From contig CM064572.1 in the NCBI GenBank assembly GCA_032716605.1, positions 45,744,563 to 45,808,562 on the forward strand: DNA of 64,000 nucleotides, written 5' to 3'. The position numbers and the translations under genes are program-made. This document shows, in pieces, positions 21,225 through 30,340 of the stretch. Origin of the DNA: Paralithodes platypus (taxonomy: Eukaryota; Arthropoda; Malacostraca; Decapoda; Lithodidae). The number at the start of each line of letters is the position of its first letter. Position 1 is the stretch's first letter. The notes beneath the pieces are model-generated. The model was not told the origin of the DNA. It saw only the letters and a list, made by a program, of their open reading frames with translations, and ran no database searches.

Positions 21225-22090
21225 TATGGGAGCTTATGTTGGGAGTTGCTATGTGCCTGTGAGTAAAGCCAATAGTGTGAGGATATTATGTGAAAGATAA
21301 CGTGTGTGTTGTGTCGTTCTGTGGTGGTTGGGGTCTGGGCTCTGGTGTGTGGATGGTGCTGGATTTAAGCGTCAGTGTTATTTTCTTAATTTAACGTGTA
21401 TGTGTGGTGTTGGTGTGTCACTTGTGTGCCTGGTGAGGTAAAGTCAATAGTGAGGATATAATGTGGAAGATAACGTGTGTGTGGTGTCGTTCTGAGGTTT
21501 AGGGTCTGGGGGGCTGGTGTGTGGAGGGTGGGGATGGCTGGTAGTTGTGGAGGGTTGAGAATGAGGGGCTTGGTGAGTGGTGTTGGTATGGGCCTGTAAG
21601 GTAAAGTCAATAGATGTGAGGATATAATGTGGAAGATAACGTTGGTGTTGTGTCGTTCTGCGGTTTGGGATCGAGGTTGGTTCTGCCGATGTGTTATGTG
21701 GTGCTGGATAAACAGTTGGTTGATGTATTTTTATTCATTTAACGTGTATGTGTGGTGTTGGTGGTGGGATGTGGGTAAAGCAAATAGTTGTGAGGATATA
21801 ATGTGAAAGATAGCCGTGTGTGTTGTGTCCTTCTGAGGTGGGGAATAGGTGGGCTGATATGTGATGGTGGATTTATGCAGCAGTGGTAAGTGTTAGTTCC
21901 TTAACTTTACATTTATGTGTGGTGTGTACATGGCCCTGTGTGTAGAGTCCCCCAGTAATGTGAGGGATAGAGTGTGGAAGATAACGTTTTGGTTGTGTCG
22001 TTCTGTGGGTTGGGTGTCGGGGAAGGGCGGTGTGTGTGGTATTGCTGGAATTAAAGAGCGTTAGTGTTTGGTTCTTCCGTTTTACGTTCT
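21225..22090. repeat. ~170-bp satellite, about five units
   Basis: The block GTGAGGATATAATGTGGAAGATAACG recurs at about 21277, 21452, 21617, 21790 and 21960, each followed by TGTGTCGTTCTG and a G-rich stretch. It occupies the inner edge of the left arm, next to the gap. Mirror at 35470-36300. Confidence 0.8.
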
Positions 22091-22150
22091 AATAAGGCAG
22101 GAATATTGTTCATACTCGTACATGATTATCTGTTTATTCCATTTTTAGCT

Positions 22151-22250
22151 NNNNNNNNNNNNNNNNNNNNNNNNNNNNNNNNNNNNNNNNNNNNNNNNNN
22201 NNNNNNNNNNNNNNNNNNNNNNNNNNNNNNNNNNNNNNNNNNNNNNNNNN
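22151..22250. other. Assembly gap, 100 Ns
   Basis: Exactly 100 undetermined bases, a size commonly used by scaffolders for gaps of unknown length. The gap coincides with the inner end of the left arm, so the join between the left arm and the following sequence is not supported by sequence in this window. In the right arm the next bases after the matching point run into a (GA)n tract of over 200 bp, which would explain why the left contig stopped here. Confidence 0.97.
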
Positions 22251-23230
22251 TATTATTATTATTATAATTATTATTATTATTGTTAGTAGTAGTAGTAGGA
22301 GTAGGAGTAGGAGTAGTAGTAATTTTATTATTAGTAGCAGTAGTAGTTGTTGTTGCTGTATTAGTAATAGCAGTAGTAATATAATTTATATTTTATCACT
22401 TATTATTTTTGGATTATCGGCTGATAGCACTGTGTGTACAGCATATTTTAGTCTTTAGTATAGTAGTAGTTTTAGACTGTAGTAGAGAAAAGTATGTGTA
22501 GTTAGTGTAGCGTAGTTGTGTGTGTATGAATGTGTGTGGTGTAGTCGTAATGGTGTTTAGTAGTAGTGTGTTGTTGTGTTTTTATTGTTATATCTAAACG
22601 CGGTAAGGGGAAAATGCTAGCTTTTTTGTGCATTCTTGGATTCTAGATCGTTATTTAACTAAGCAATAATGTCGATAGCTATTTATATGATATGAATCAA
22701 GAGTGCTAAAATGTGAAAGAATGAAGGTGGGTGTGAAAACCGAGAAGATAGGCCAAGTCTAATCTGGCGAGAGAGAGCCAATTCTCGCTGTCTAGTCACT
22801 GCCGAGCGGTGTGCGTTCTGGGGTGCATAACGATCTTTGAACCCTTGTCATCAGAGAAAATAAGAATGATGATATAAGAGGATAAGGTGATGCGCGGGGG
22901 GAACAAGCAGGAGGGGAGGAGGGGGGTGAGAAACATGGGAGTATAGAGGGGAATTATTATAGAGAAAAATCTTAGATGAAGCCCTTTTTTTGGAAGGCTT
23001 TTTTTTTAGTTGTGCTGATATGCACCATAGGAATGTGATATCGCTTCGGGTAACAAGGACAATGTATTTAGTGAGGAGAGCAGTGGAATTGTCTCTACAG
23101 TATTTTACCAGGGGGAGAATAACGACTGTTGCCTAGGACGTGAGTTTTGGGGTTTGGTGTTATCGGTTTTTTCGTTTTTGTGGGTTTCTGGATGTTTTTT
23201 CTTTGTTTTTTTTTTTTGTTTTTTTTCTCT
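22251..23230. other. Trinucleotide-rich then unassigned sequence
   Basis: Begins with (TAT)n then (TAG)n low-complexity sequence to about 22400. From there to 23230 I see no frame, terminal repeat or match to other parts of the window. Confidence 0.5.
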
Positions 23231-23880
23231 TAATATACAGAGGGTAAAAAGAAAAATAAAACAATGAATTAAATCTTATAAATATATTAATTTTTTATAA
23301 TAATATAATATCTATATATATAGATATTTAATTTAATTATAAAATCTATTTTGTTCTTAAAATCTATTAATTTATATATTATATCCTTCTACCATTCTAT
23401 TAAAAATTATCAGATAGATTATTTTGTTATTATTTTATAATAAAATAAATACTTAGATTATTATTATCTTTCTATTAATTAATAATTATATATATACATA
23501 TACCAAAAAGTAACCACAACTTCCTTAAATCTTGCTAAAAGCAATGACGAAATCAAAGACAGGAACAAACAAAACAGAAACTTCAACATTACACATAATT
23601 CAACAATATAATCAATAATTTTAATATAATGTTAACAATCTTTAACATCTTCAGCACTGTGCCATATCTAAACACAATTGCATTCAGTCTACCATTAACT
23701 TAATGTATAGAGCTAAGGAAAGACCTCTAGTAATCAATGGGGTAACCTCGATCTCAATTAACCCTTTGACTGCCATTTATCTTTTTTGTTTCTGTGAGTG
23801 AGGGAGACAATTGGCAGAACTACCTGTAATGAGTGCCTCCACCAGACTTGAAAGAGTGACAGGGACAAAATCAAGGGACG
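23231..23880. other. Very AT-rich stretch and unassigned sequence
   Basis: About 23260-23510 is extremely AT-rich and built from TATA/ATTA permutations. 23510-23880 has no recognisable content. Confidence 0.5.
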
Positions 23881-23884
23881 CTCG

Positions 23885-24010
23885 AGCCAAAATGCCTGGG
23901 CATACGGAGTTTTAATCAATTTAAGTCATAGGAAGAGGGAAAGACTGATTCTGGGAGAGAGTTCCAGATCTCAGAAGTTAAATAGAAGAAAAACTGTGCA
24001 TAACGTTTCT
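23885..24010 (-). pseudogene. LINE C-terminal relic
   Basis: On the minus strand a short frame reads SFFYLTSEIWNSLPESVF, resembling the 'xxFxxRTxxLWNxLP' block common at the end of jockey-group LINE polymerases. It is heavily degraded and the boundaries are unknown. Confidence 0.35.
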
Positions 24011-24162
24011 CTCTTGGGTTGGAGAGTTGCACAGAGTAGGGGTGGGATTGTGGGATCTTCCATTAACGTGATAAATATATCTTCTAATAATAAAAACCAT
24101 TAGTAGGAAAGAATCCGTCCTAATCTACTGAACGGCTTAAAACAATGTAATACAATTCTTAA

Positions 24163-24524
24163 GGGGAGATGGGTCGCTTTTTTGGTATCCCTTCTTCCTC
24201 ATGTTTAGTCCCATTAGTTTTCAGATTTAGGAGGTTTACCCCATTAGTTTGTCGATTTTAAGACCTTTCGTCCCATTTCTTTGTCGATATTTACACCTTT
24301 TGTGCTATTTAGATGTCGATAGTTTTCCTGGCGAACGATAATGAGCCTATAATGTTGGAAGAAACGGCCTTCGGCCTGGAAATTTTTCTCCCGAAAAACG
24401 TACAAATAAATAGAGAAGGGGGATCTAATGGATTTATTTGTTTAAGTTTAATGGAGGTCTAGGGAGGAAAGAAGGAAAATAATAAAACACTAAATAATCG
24501 AACACAAAATTGAACCATCCCCCC
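24163..24524 (+). mobile_element. TTAA MITE family A, full-length copy
   Basis: TTAA at 24159-24162, start GGGGAGATGGGTCG, end CCATCCCCCC followed by TAAA (right TTAA mutated). All family blocks are present: CCCCATTAGTTTGTCG, GATTTTAAGACCTTTCG, GCGAACGATAATGAGC, GGCCTTCGGCC hairpin, GGAGGTCTAGGGAGG. Confidence 0.85.
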
Positions 24525-24738
24525 TAAAAACAGTACGATAACAATCATAGAGAAAGTGCCGCGATAATCAGATTATTAAAAAAATTATAATACTAATAAT
24601 AATAAACCTGCCTTATTCAAGTTTTAATGCGGGGTTCGGAGGATTTTTTTTTTTCCGCTTTACCTAACACGGATTAGCCTCTGCAATCTGCCCCGGGCCG
24701 AAAACAAAAACACATTCACTACTATTTGAGCTTATTAA

Positions 24739-25218
24739 CACCTTAAGAGCGGCCTATGCGGTTTATTTATATGTACCGCCCAGCGGGGTGTTTTTAGCCA
24801 AAATAGGGCTGTTTACGTGATCATTTTCATGCCTAAATAAGACCCAGAACGTAAAACAAGTATCTATCCCTGAAACGGCATAAACAGAGCTTTCGAATGA
24901 CACCATAACGATCCTTTTATGATGGCTAGTTTTCTTGCAATAACCGTGCAACGCGAGTGCAAAAAGCATGTAATTAGGCACTTTCCCCATACAATTCCTT
25001 ATATAGCGAGTGAGAGAGGTAGGAGGGAGGTGAGATTCGTGTCAGTAGGTTCGCCGCGGTGGTCTGGAGCAGTCATACGCTCGCTACTCTCCTGCCACCA
25101 CTTGTCTCTCTCTCTCAGCAACATTACGTGCTGAAATTGCCACTCGACCTATGTCGAGCACCGCCACATAGTCCAGCTTTATTTAACTCGACTTATGTTG
25201 CTCGCCGCTAATTAAGGG
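24739..25218 (+). mobile_element. Family-C TTAA element (480 bp), spacer copy
   Basis: TTAA at 24735-24738 and 25219-25222. Ends CACCTTAAGAGCGGCC and, inward, CCCTTAATTAGCGGCG. Nearly identical to 19308-19786, with scattered substitutions only, so it is a recent relative. Confidence 0.88.
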
Positions 25219-25222
25219 TTAA

Positions 25223-25298
25223 GGTTAAAAAATTAGGTCGCAATTTTCACACCTAATTCGTGAAGGGATTGTATTTTGTATATATATCCATCTATCTA

Positions 25299-25355
<57 letters not shown>

Positions 25356-25437
25356 CATAACATATTGAAAAGGAATAGTTGAGAAAAAAATGCCAATGAT
25401 GTCCTATTTAACGTAATTAATTAAATATACATATTAA
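25223..25437. repeat. (TA)n microsatellite between two family-C copies
   Basis: A TA tract at about 25296-25353 in AT-rich DNA. The flanking family-C elements are in opposite orientation, which may favour foldback. Confidence 0.8.
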
Positions 25438-25913
25438 CCCTTGTATGGCGGGTCCCGGCTTTAGTCGGATAGAGAACCATGGCCACCCCTGCGGGTCCCG
25501 GCTTTAGTCGCATGCGATGTTGAGCACATAATTGGCTCTGAGAGAGAGTCCGAGCGGTGGGAGGAGCACGGGCAGGCTCTGTCCGTTCAGCGTGTACATA
25601 GTCCCGCCTCTGACACCACCACCACATATCTCCACTTCCCTGGTCCCGCGATACAGGGAAAAAACTGAGGAAATTACTGTATATTTAGGTTTTTTCACTT
25701 GTGTTGAAACATCGTTGCAAGAGAACCCGTGGTCGTACAAGGAAGGTTCAGGTGTCATTGGAAAGCTCAATTATCGCCCTTTCACGGATACACAATTGTA
25801 TTACGCTCTGGCTCTTCTTTATGCATGAAAAAGAGCATGGAATGAAGCTCGTTTCGGGTAAATCTGTCCGCTTGGCAGGTAGTAGCGTTACAAAACTAGC
25901 CGCTCGGGAGGTG
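25438..25913 (-). mobile_element. Divergent family-C TTAA element (476 bp), inverted
   Basis: TTAA at 25434-25437 and 25914-25917. Left end CCCTTGTATGGCGGG; right end read inward CACCTCCCGAGCGGC, matching family-C ends in the opposite orientation. A ~100-bp core (GTGTCATT, GAAAGCTC, ATTACGCTCTGG, GCATGAAA) aligns with the other copies although the rest is diverged. A doubled GGGTCCCGGCTTTAGTCG is near the left end. Confidence 0.7.
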
Positions 25914-25917
25914 TTAA

Positions 25918-26208
25918 TATTTATGTAGCAGAAACTGGGGTGTAAGGTAACCATAGGGATACAATCGTACGACTGAGCTAGACGAAGTTGTTTGTTGTAG
26001 CTAGAATAGTACATATATAGTAAATACAATATAGTAAATACAATAAGAAATGGAAAATAACGTTTCTTTATAGAAGTATAAATAAACATGTTTTTTCCAG
26101 GGCTTTTTCCCTACTATAAATAAAATCCGATTCTCTACAATTTTTCGACCATCTAAAATAGGCCAACTGTATGTTTTATAGGGATATAATGGGAATCTAT
26201 ACGAGCAC

Positions 26209-26261
<53 letters not shown>

Positions 26262-26385
26262 GCCATTTTCCTCCCTCACTCTCCATTTTATTTGCTCATC
26301 CATCTGATTTAAAAGGTGTTTTTGTACAAACAAAAACCCACCAAACACGAAACAATGTTATGATAATTATGGCTGCCATCTTGCT
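25918..26385. other. Unassigned AT-rich sequence with a (TC)n tract
   Basis: A CT microsatellite at 26214-26259. Otherwise no recognisable feature. Confidence 0.5.
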
Positions 26386-26633
26386 TTAAGAGGAGATGGG
26401 TCGTTTATCTAGACCCCCTTCTATCTTATGTTTACTTCCATTAGTATTCAGATTTTAAGATGTTTGCCCCATTAGTTTGTCGATTTTAACCCTTTCAGAC
26501 TCATATGACGCAGAGGTTGCCAGATTAGCAATAAGAAATAGAGTTCTCTCACTCTTATAATTACCTATCCAAAATTATTTTTCTGCCCACAGCTAACTCA
26601 AAGACAACTGCAGAGGTTGAAGTAACTAAACTA

Positions 26634-29022
26634 TCTATCTATCTATCTATTGCCTGACGCCGTGATCCCCGAAGGTGTGGCCACGAACGAACCGCCCCCA
26701 TGCACCTCTGTCCCCAGTCAGTCGACGCCCCTCCCCCCAACCAGCACCGCCTTCGTTCATGTAGTTCCTCACTCCATCCTTCCACCTCATATTCGGTCTA
26801 CCTCTCCCCCTCTGTCCCTCCACCTCGCTCTCGTACACCCTCTTAGTCATTCTCTCGCTTTCCATACGTTCCATATGGCCGAACCATCTCAAGTTGTTCC
26901 TTTTCACACTTTCCAGCACATCTACCTCCACACCACACCTCCTTCTTACTTCCTCATTAGTCTGTCTATCCCTCCATGTAACTCCGCACGCACTCCTTAA
27001 GTAATTCATTTCCACTGCTCTCACTCTTGGTCTGAGTCTCTCAACCAACGTCCATGCTTCGCTTCCGTAAGTCAGTGTCGGGATTACCACACTGTCATGC
27101 AAGGACTTCTTCACTTCCATACTGACCACCCTATTTCTTGTTACTGCTTTTAGCGTTCCTACAACCCTCTTCCCCTGTTGTACCCTCTCCCGCACCTCTT
27201 CATCCATAGTCCCATCTTTACTCAACACACTGCCCAGATACTTAAAAGAGTTGACGATCTCCATAGCCTGACCGTTCAGCTTCACCTCACACTCTGTGAC
27301 TTCACCCCTTTCGAAGACCATAACCTTGCTCTTCCCCGTATTTACCTTCAAATTCCGTTTTTCGCACACTGTTCCAAACTCATTTACCAGACCCTGCAAC
27401 TCCCATTCATTATCACTCATCAGAACTGTATCATCCGCAAACAGCAGTATAGGTAGCTTCCACTCAATTCCCTCCCTTTTCAGCGATACACCAACATCCA
27501 CTGCTCTTGATAGTATTTCTTTCATAACTCCATCCATATATACAGTAAACAACCACGGGGACATCACACACCCCTGTTTCAAACCAACATTCAGGTCAAA
27601 GAACTCGCTCTGCTCACTCTCCACACGTACTGCCGCCTTTGCACCCTCATACATGCTCTTCACTGCTTTCAGCAACTTGCCCTCTACTCCGTATATTCTA
27701 AGTACTTTCCACAAACCTTCTCTATCCACTCTGTCATAGGCCTTCTCCAAGTCCATAAAGGCAACATACACCTTTTGTTTCTTCTCCAGATACTTCTCCA
27801 CAACACAATTCAGGGTAAAAATCTGATCTACACATCCTCTTCCCTTCCTAAAACCTCCCTGCTCGTCGCCTATCCATTTCTCCGTTCTCACTCTCACTCT
27901 CTCAATCACTACCCTACTGTATACCTTCCCTACTACGCTTAGAAGACATATTCCTCGGTGGTTACCACACACTCCTCTTTCCCCTTTGCCCTTATATAGG
28001 GGGACTATTATGCCAGTCTTCCAGTCATCGGGTGCACTCCCCTTCTCCCATGCTAGTTTGCACATTTTCCATACCCATTCTATCACTATCTCACCACCAT
28101 ACCTCAACATTTCCCCACACACTCCATCTGTTCCTGGTGCTTTCCCCAACTTCACTCTTTTCATGGCTTCCCACACTTCTGACCTCCTGATCCCCACCTC
28201 CTCCTCCACTACTTCTCTTCTTCTCCCTCCCATACCATATCCAGCTATGTTTGCTGGCTCTTCATTCCTTTCATTTAGCAACTCACTGAAGTACTCCCTC
28301 CATCTTTCGACTCTCTCTTGCTTCTCGGCTAGCATTATCCCATTCTTATCTTTCACACCCTTACTGTTTCCCTTGCTACCTTCCCTAACTTTCTTGACTT
28401 CTTTCCAGAACAGTTTCTTACTCTCCCTCCATTTTACACTCAGATTCCTTCCAAATTCCTCATCTACTCTTCTCTTACTTTCCTTCACTACTCTCTTCAC
28501 CACCCTCTTACTCTCCACGTACCTCGCTCGTTTCTGTCTCTCGGAATCTTCATTCCCTCTACTACCCAACCACTCTCTATATGCTTTCTTCTTTTCTTCC
28601 ACAGCTATTCTTACCTCTTCTGTCCACCATGCTGTACCTTTCACTCCCCTCCCTCTTCTCCTCACTCCACACACCTCCTCACATGCTGCACAGATCTCAT
28701 CCTTAAACACCTTGCTCATCTCCTCCACTTCCTCCATAACTTCCAGGTCGAACCCACCTAGTCGTCTTTCCACTGCTCTCCTGTACTCCTCCCTGACTTC
28801 CTCCTCCTGCAACCTCTCCACCCTCCTCACCATTCCACCCTCCTCTCGCCTCCCTCCCGCTCTCCTCACCCACTTCTTTTGTATCCTAACCTTAGCTACC
28901 ACTACATAATGATCAGACAGACCCCCTCCAATACCCCTATACACCCTAGCATCCATCACAGATTTCTTCATTCGTTCATCCACACATACATAATCAATCA
29001 ATGACTTTCGTTCCACCACTTT
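26634..29022 (-). mobile_element. RTE-like LINE, 5'-truncated, with 13-bp target duplication
   Basis: Flanked by the direct repeat AGTAACTAAACTA (26621-26633 and 29023-29035). The minus-strand 3' end is (ATAG)n (26634-26650), the tail type expected of target-primed insertion. A single uninterrupted frame fills the insert (26647-29022). Truncation removed the start of the endonuclease domain. With an intact frame and a perfect duplication it is a young insertion. Confidence 0.93.
26647..29022 (-). CDS. LINE ORF2-type protein: endonuclease remnant plus reverse transcriptase (about 790 aa)
   Basis: The frame enters from the truncated 5' edge of the element; the first in-frame codons are GTG, not ATG, so there is no native start. 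Residues ~1-45 hold the last endonuclease strand (SLIDYVCV ... LSDHYVVV, with the catalytic SDH). The reverse transcriptase follows at about 285-600: LGKAPGTDGV, NHRGICLLSV, DEQGGFRKGRG, FMDLEKAYDRVD (first catalytic Asp), GLKQGCVMSPWLF and LLFADDTVLM (catalytic FADD at 527-530). The C-terminus has RWFGHMERM and GRGRPNMRWKDGV. The family copies its RNA into DNA at a nicked target. The truncated start makes autonomous function unlikely. RTE-like is my best clade call. Confidence 0.9.
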   Translation of the reverse strand, partial: KVVERKSLIDYVCVDERMKKSVMDARVYRGIGGGLSDHYVVVAKVRIQKKWVRRAGGRREEGGMVRRVERLQEEEVREEYRRAVERRLGGFDLEVMEEVEEMSKVFKDEICAACEEVCGVRRRGRGVKGTAWWTEEVRIAVEEKKKAYREWLGSRGNEDSERQKRARYVESKRVVKRVVKESKRRVDEEFGRNLSVKWRESKKLFWKEVKKVREGSKGNSKGVKDKNGIMLAEKQERVERWREYFSELLNERNEEPANIAGYGMGGRRREVVEEEVGIRRSEVWEAMKRVKLGKAPGTDGVCGEMLRYGGEIVIEWVWKMCKLAWEKGSAPDDWKTGIIVPLYKGKGERGVCGNHRGICLLSVVGKVYSRVVIERVRVRTEKWIGDEQGGFRKGRGCVDQIFTLNCVVEKYLEKKQKVYVAFMDLEKAYDRVDREGLWKVLRIYGVEGKLLKAVKSMYEGAKAAVRVESEQSEFFDLNVGLKQGCVMSPWLFTVYMDGVMKEILSRAVDVGVSLKREGIEWKLPILLFADDTVLMSDNEWELQGLVNEFGTVCEKRNLKVNTGKSKVMVFERGEVTECEVKLNGQAMEIVNSFKYLGSVLSKDGTMDEEVRERVQQGKRVVGTLKAVTRNRVVSMEVKKSLHDSVVIPTLTYGSEAWTLVERLRPRVRAVEMNYLRSACGVTWRDRQTNEEVRRRCGVEVDVLESVKRNNLRWFGHMERMESERMTKRVYESEVEGQRGRGRPNMRWKDGVRNYMNEGGAGWGEGRRLTGDRGAWGRFVRGHTFGDHGVRQ

Positions 29023-29234
29023 AGTAACTAAACTAAAGGTTTATAAATACCCCTGATGGTAACAAAGGCTTTAAAGTATCCCTAATAGGATCAACATCGC
29101 GTCATATGTAGGAGAGGGTTAAGACCTTTCGCCTAATTTCTTTGTCAATATTAAGACCTTTCGTGCTGCTTAGATGTCGATTTCTTTCCTGGCGAACGAC
29201 AGTGAGCCTCTAATTTTGGAAGAACCGGCCTTTG

Positions 29235-29843
29235 AAGAAACAAACATAACTTAATTATTCAAAATATAAAGATAAATGCATCATTGTATCATTTCTCGCC
29301 AACACCAAAGTGGCAGCCAAGATCCACTTAAACAAAATATCTAGCGAGAAGGATCCCTAACAACCTTATTAAACCAATCAGTACCGGAGACGTCCTTTTC
29401 ACAAGAAGACGAAGAAGTACAAAAAGAGAAAGAGAAGAAAAAGAAGAACAAGACGAAGACGAAGAAGAAGACTTCTTCTTTTGTTGTCAAGGTGTAGAGT
29501 CAAGGTGCTATATGACTCCTCGAAGTGTTAATAAAGATTGTGCTGTTATTGCCCCCCCCCCCCCCACACACACACACACACACACACACGCTTGTCCTCG
29601 CTAAGCCCAGGCCTCCCGTTATTAAATCCAGGTGGTGAAGCAAGTGAAGGAGGTGGCTGGTTAATGTTGTTGTTATTGATGTTGTTGTTGTTGTTGCTCT
29701 TACACACTCCCACCCACCTACCTTAACGTTTTTGTATGCTTTTGATGAGAGAGAGGGAGAGTGTGTGTGTGTGTGTGTGAAGGAGGTGGCTGGCTGGTTA
29801 TTGTTGTTGTTTCTGCTCTCACATACTCCCACACCTACCTACC
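29235..29843. repeat. Polypurine, poly-C/(CA)n and (TTG)n low-complexity block
   Basis: Contains a family-B-like end at 29369-29395 (CAATCAGTACCGGAGACGTC), a GAA/AAG-rich purine run (29400-29472) closing with a small hairpin, 14 C (about 29551-29566) followed by (AC)n, and two diverged copies of GTGAAGGAGGTGGCTGG...TTGTTGTT...CTCCCAC (about 29638-29728 and 29778-29846). No gene. Confidence 0.7.
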
Positions 29844-29847
29844 TTAA

Positions 29848-30180
29848 GGGGAGATGGGCCGTTTTTCTAGACACCCTTCTCCCTTATGATTAGCCACATT
29901 AATTTGGCGATTTTAAGAGCTTTCGCCCCTTTCTCTGTCAATATTTAGACTTTTCGTGTCATTTAGGTGTCAATTTTTTCCTGGCGAGCGATAGCGAGCT
30001 TGTAACTTAGGAGGAACCAGCCTTTGGCTGGGATAATCTTCTACCGAAAAATTTACAAATACTGTATATATTGAAAGGGGATCTTGGGGTTGTTTTTTTA
30101 AGGTTGATGGAGGTCTAGGGAGGAAACTAGAAAAACAATAAATTAATGAAAAAATCGGCCCAAAAGTAAACCATCCCCCC
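29848..30180 (+). mobile_element. TTAA MITE family A, complete reference-like copy (333 bp)
   Basis: TTAA on both sides (29844-29847, 30181-30184). Start GGGGAGATGGGCCG, end ACCATCCCCCC. Order of blocks: CACATTAATTTGGCG, TTTAAGAGCTTTCGCC, TTTCGTGTCATTTAGGTGTC, GGCGAGCGATAGCGAGC, GGCCG/CAGCC hairpin, CTACCGAAAAATTTAC, GGAGGTCTAGGGAGG. Good template for a family consensus. Confidence 0.9.
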
Positions 30181-30184
30181 TTAA

Positions 30185-30340
30185 CGTTTATCAACTCTGC
30201 GAAGCAGAGTGGTATCGCGCACACAGATCCCGCCCGTATACTGTGCACCACCAGTCAGCTTGTCTGTCGTCGTCCGTCGTCGTCGTCCGTCTGTCTGTCC
30301 GGAAACTCCTCCTAGACAGTTCGATGGATTATCACAAATT
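30185..30340. other. Leader of the AGGTCA array with a perfect hairpin and (CGT)n
   Basis: ACTCTGCGAAGCAGAGT (about 30193-30209) is a 7-bp-stem hairpin. Then comes a GTCGTCCGTCGTC-rich tract and the block GAAACTCCTCCTAGAC, which recurs at about 32795 and 33618. Confidence 0.6.

Larger units (their letters stand above)
26490..29118. mobile_element. Family-D TTAA element (about 227 bp without insert), nested in family A
   Basis: Flanked by TTAA (26486-26489, 29119-29122) inside the MITE. Ends are CCCTTTCAGACTCATATGACGC-like at left and, inward from the right, CCCTCTCCTACATATGACGC. It contains the RTE-like LINE at 26634-29022. Without it the element is 144 + 83 bp. Confidence 0.82.
26390..29234 (+). 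mobile_element. TTAA MITE family A, split by nested insertions
   Basis: Starts after TTAA 26386-26389 with GAGGAGATGGGTCG and reads to GTCGATTTTAA (26489). It resumes after the inserted element at GACCTTTCGCC (29123) and continues through the GCGAACGACAGTGAGC block to about 29234, where the 3' end is lost. The joined sequence GTCGATTTTAA-GACCTTTCG matches undisturbed copies exactly. Confidence 0.85.

Noticed and set aside
25701..25928. Small protein gene from the family-C core
   Set aside because: Changes between copies fall on all codon positions, and the start codons are not shared.
27986..28909. 307-codon plus-strand frame opposite the LINE
   Set aside because: Antisense to the reverse transcriptase domain. 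Serine/proline-rich composition with no motif.
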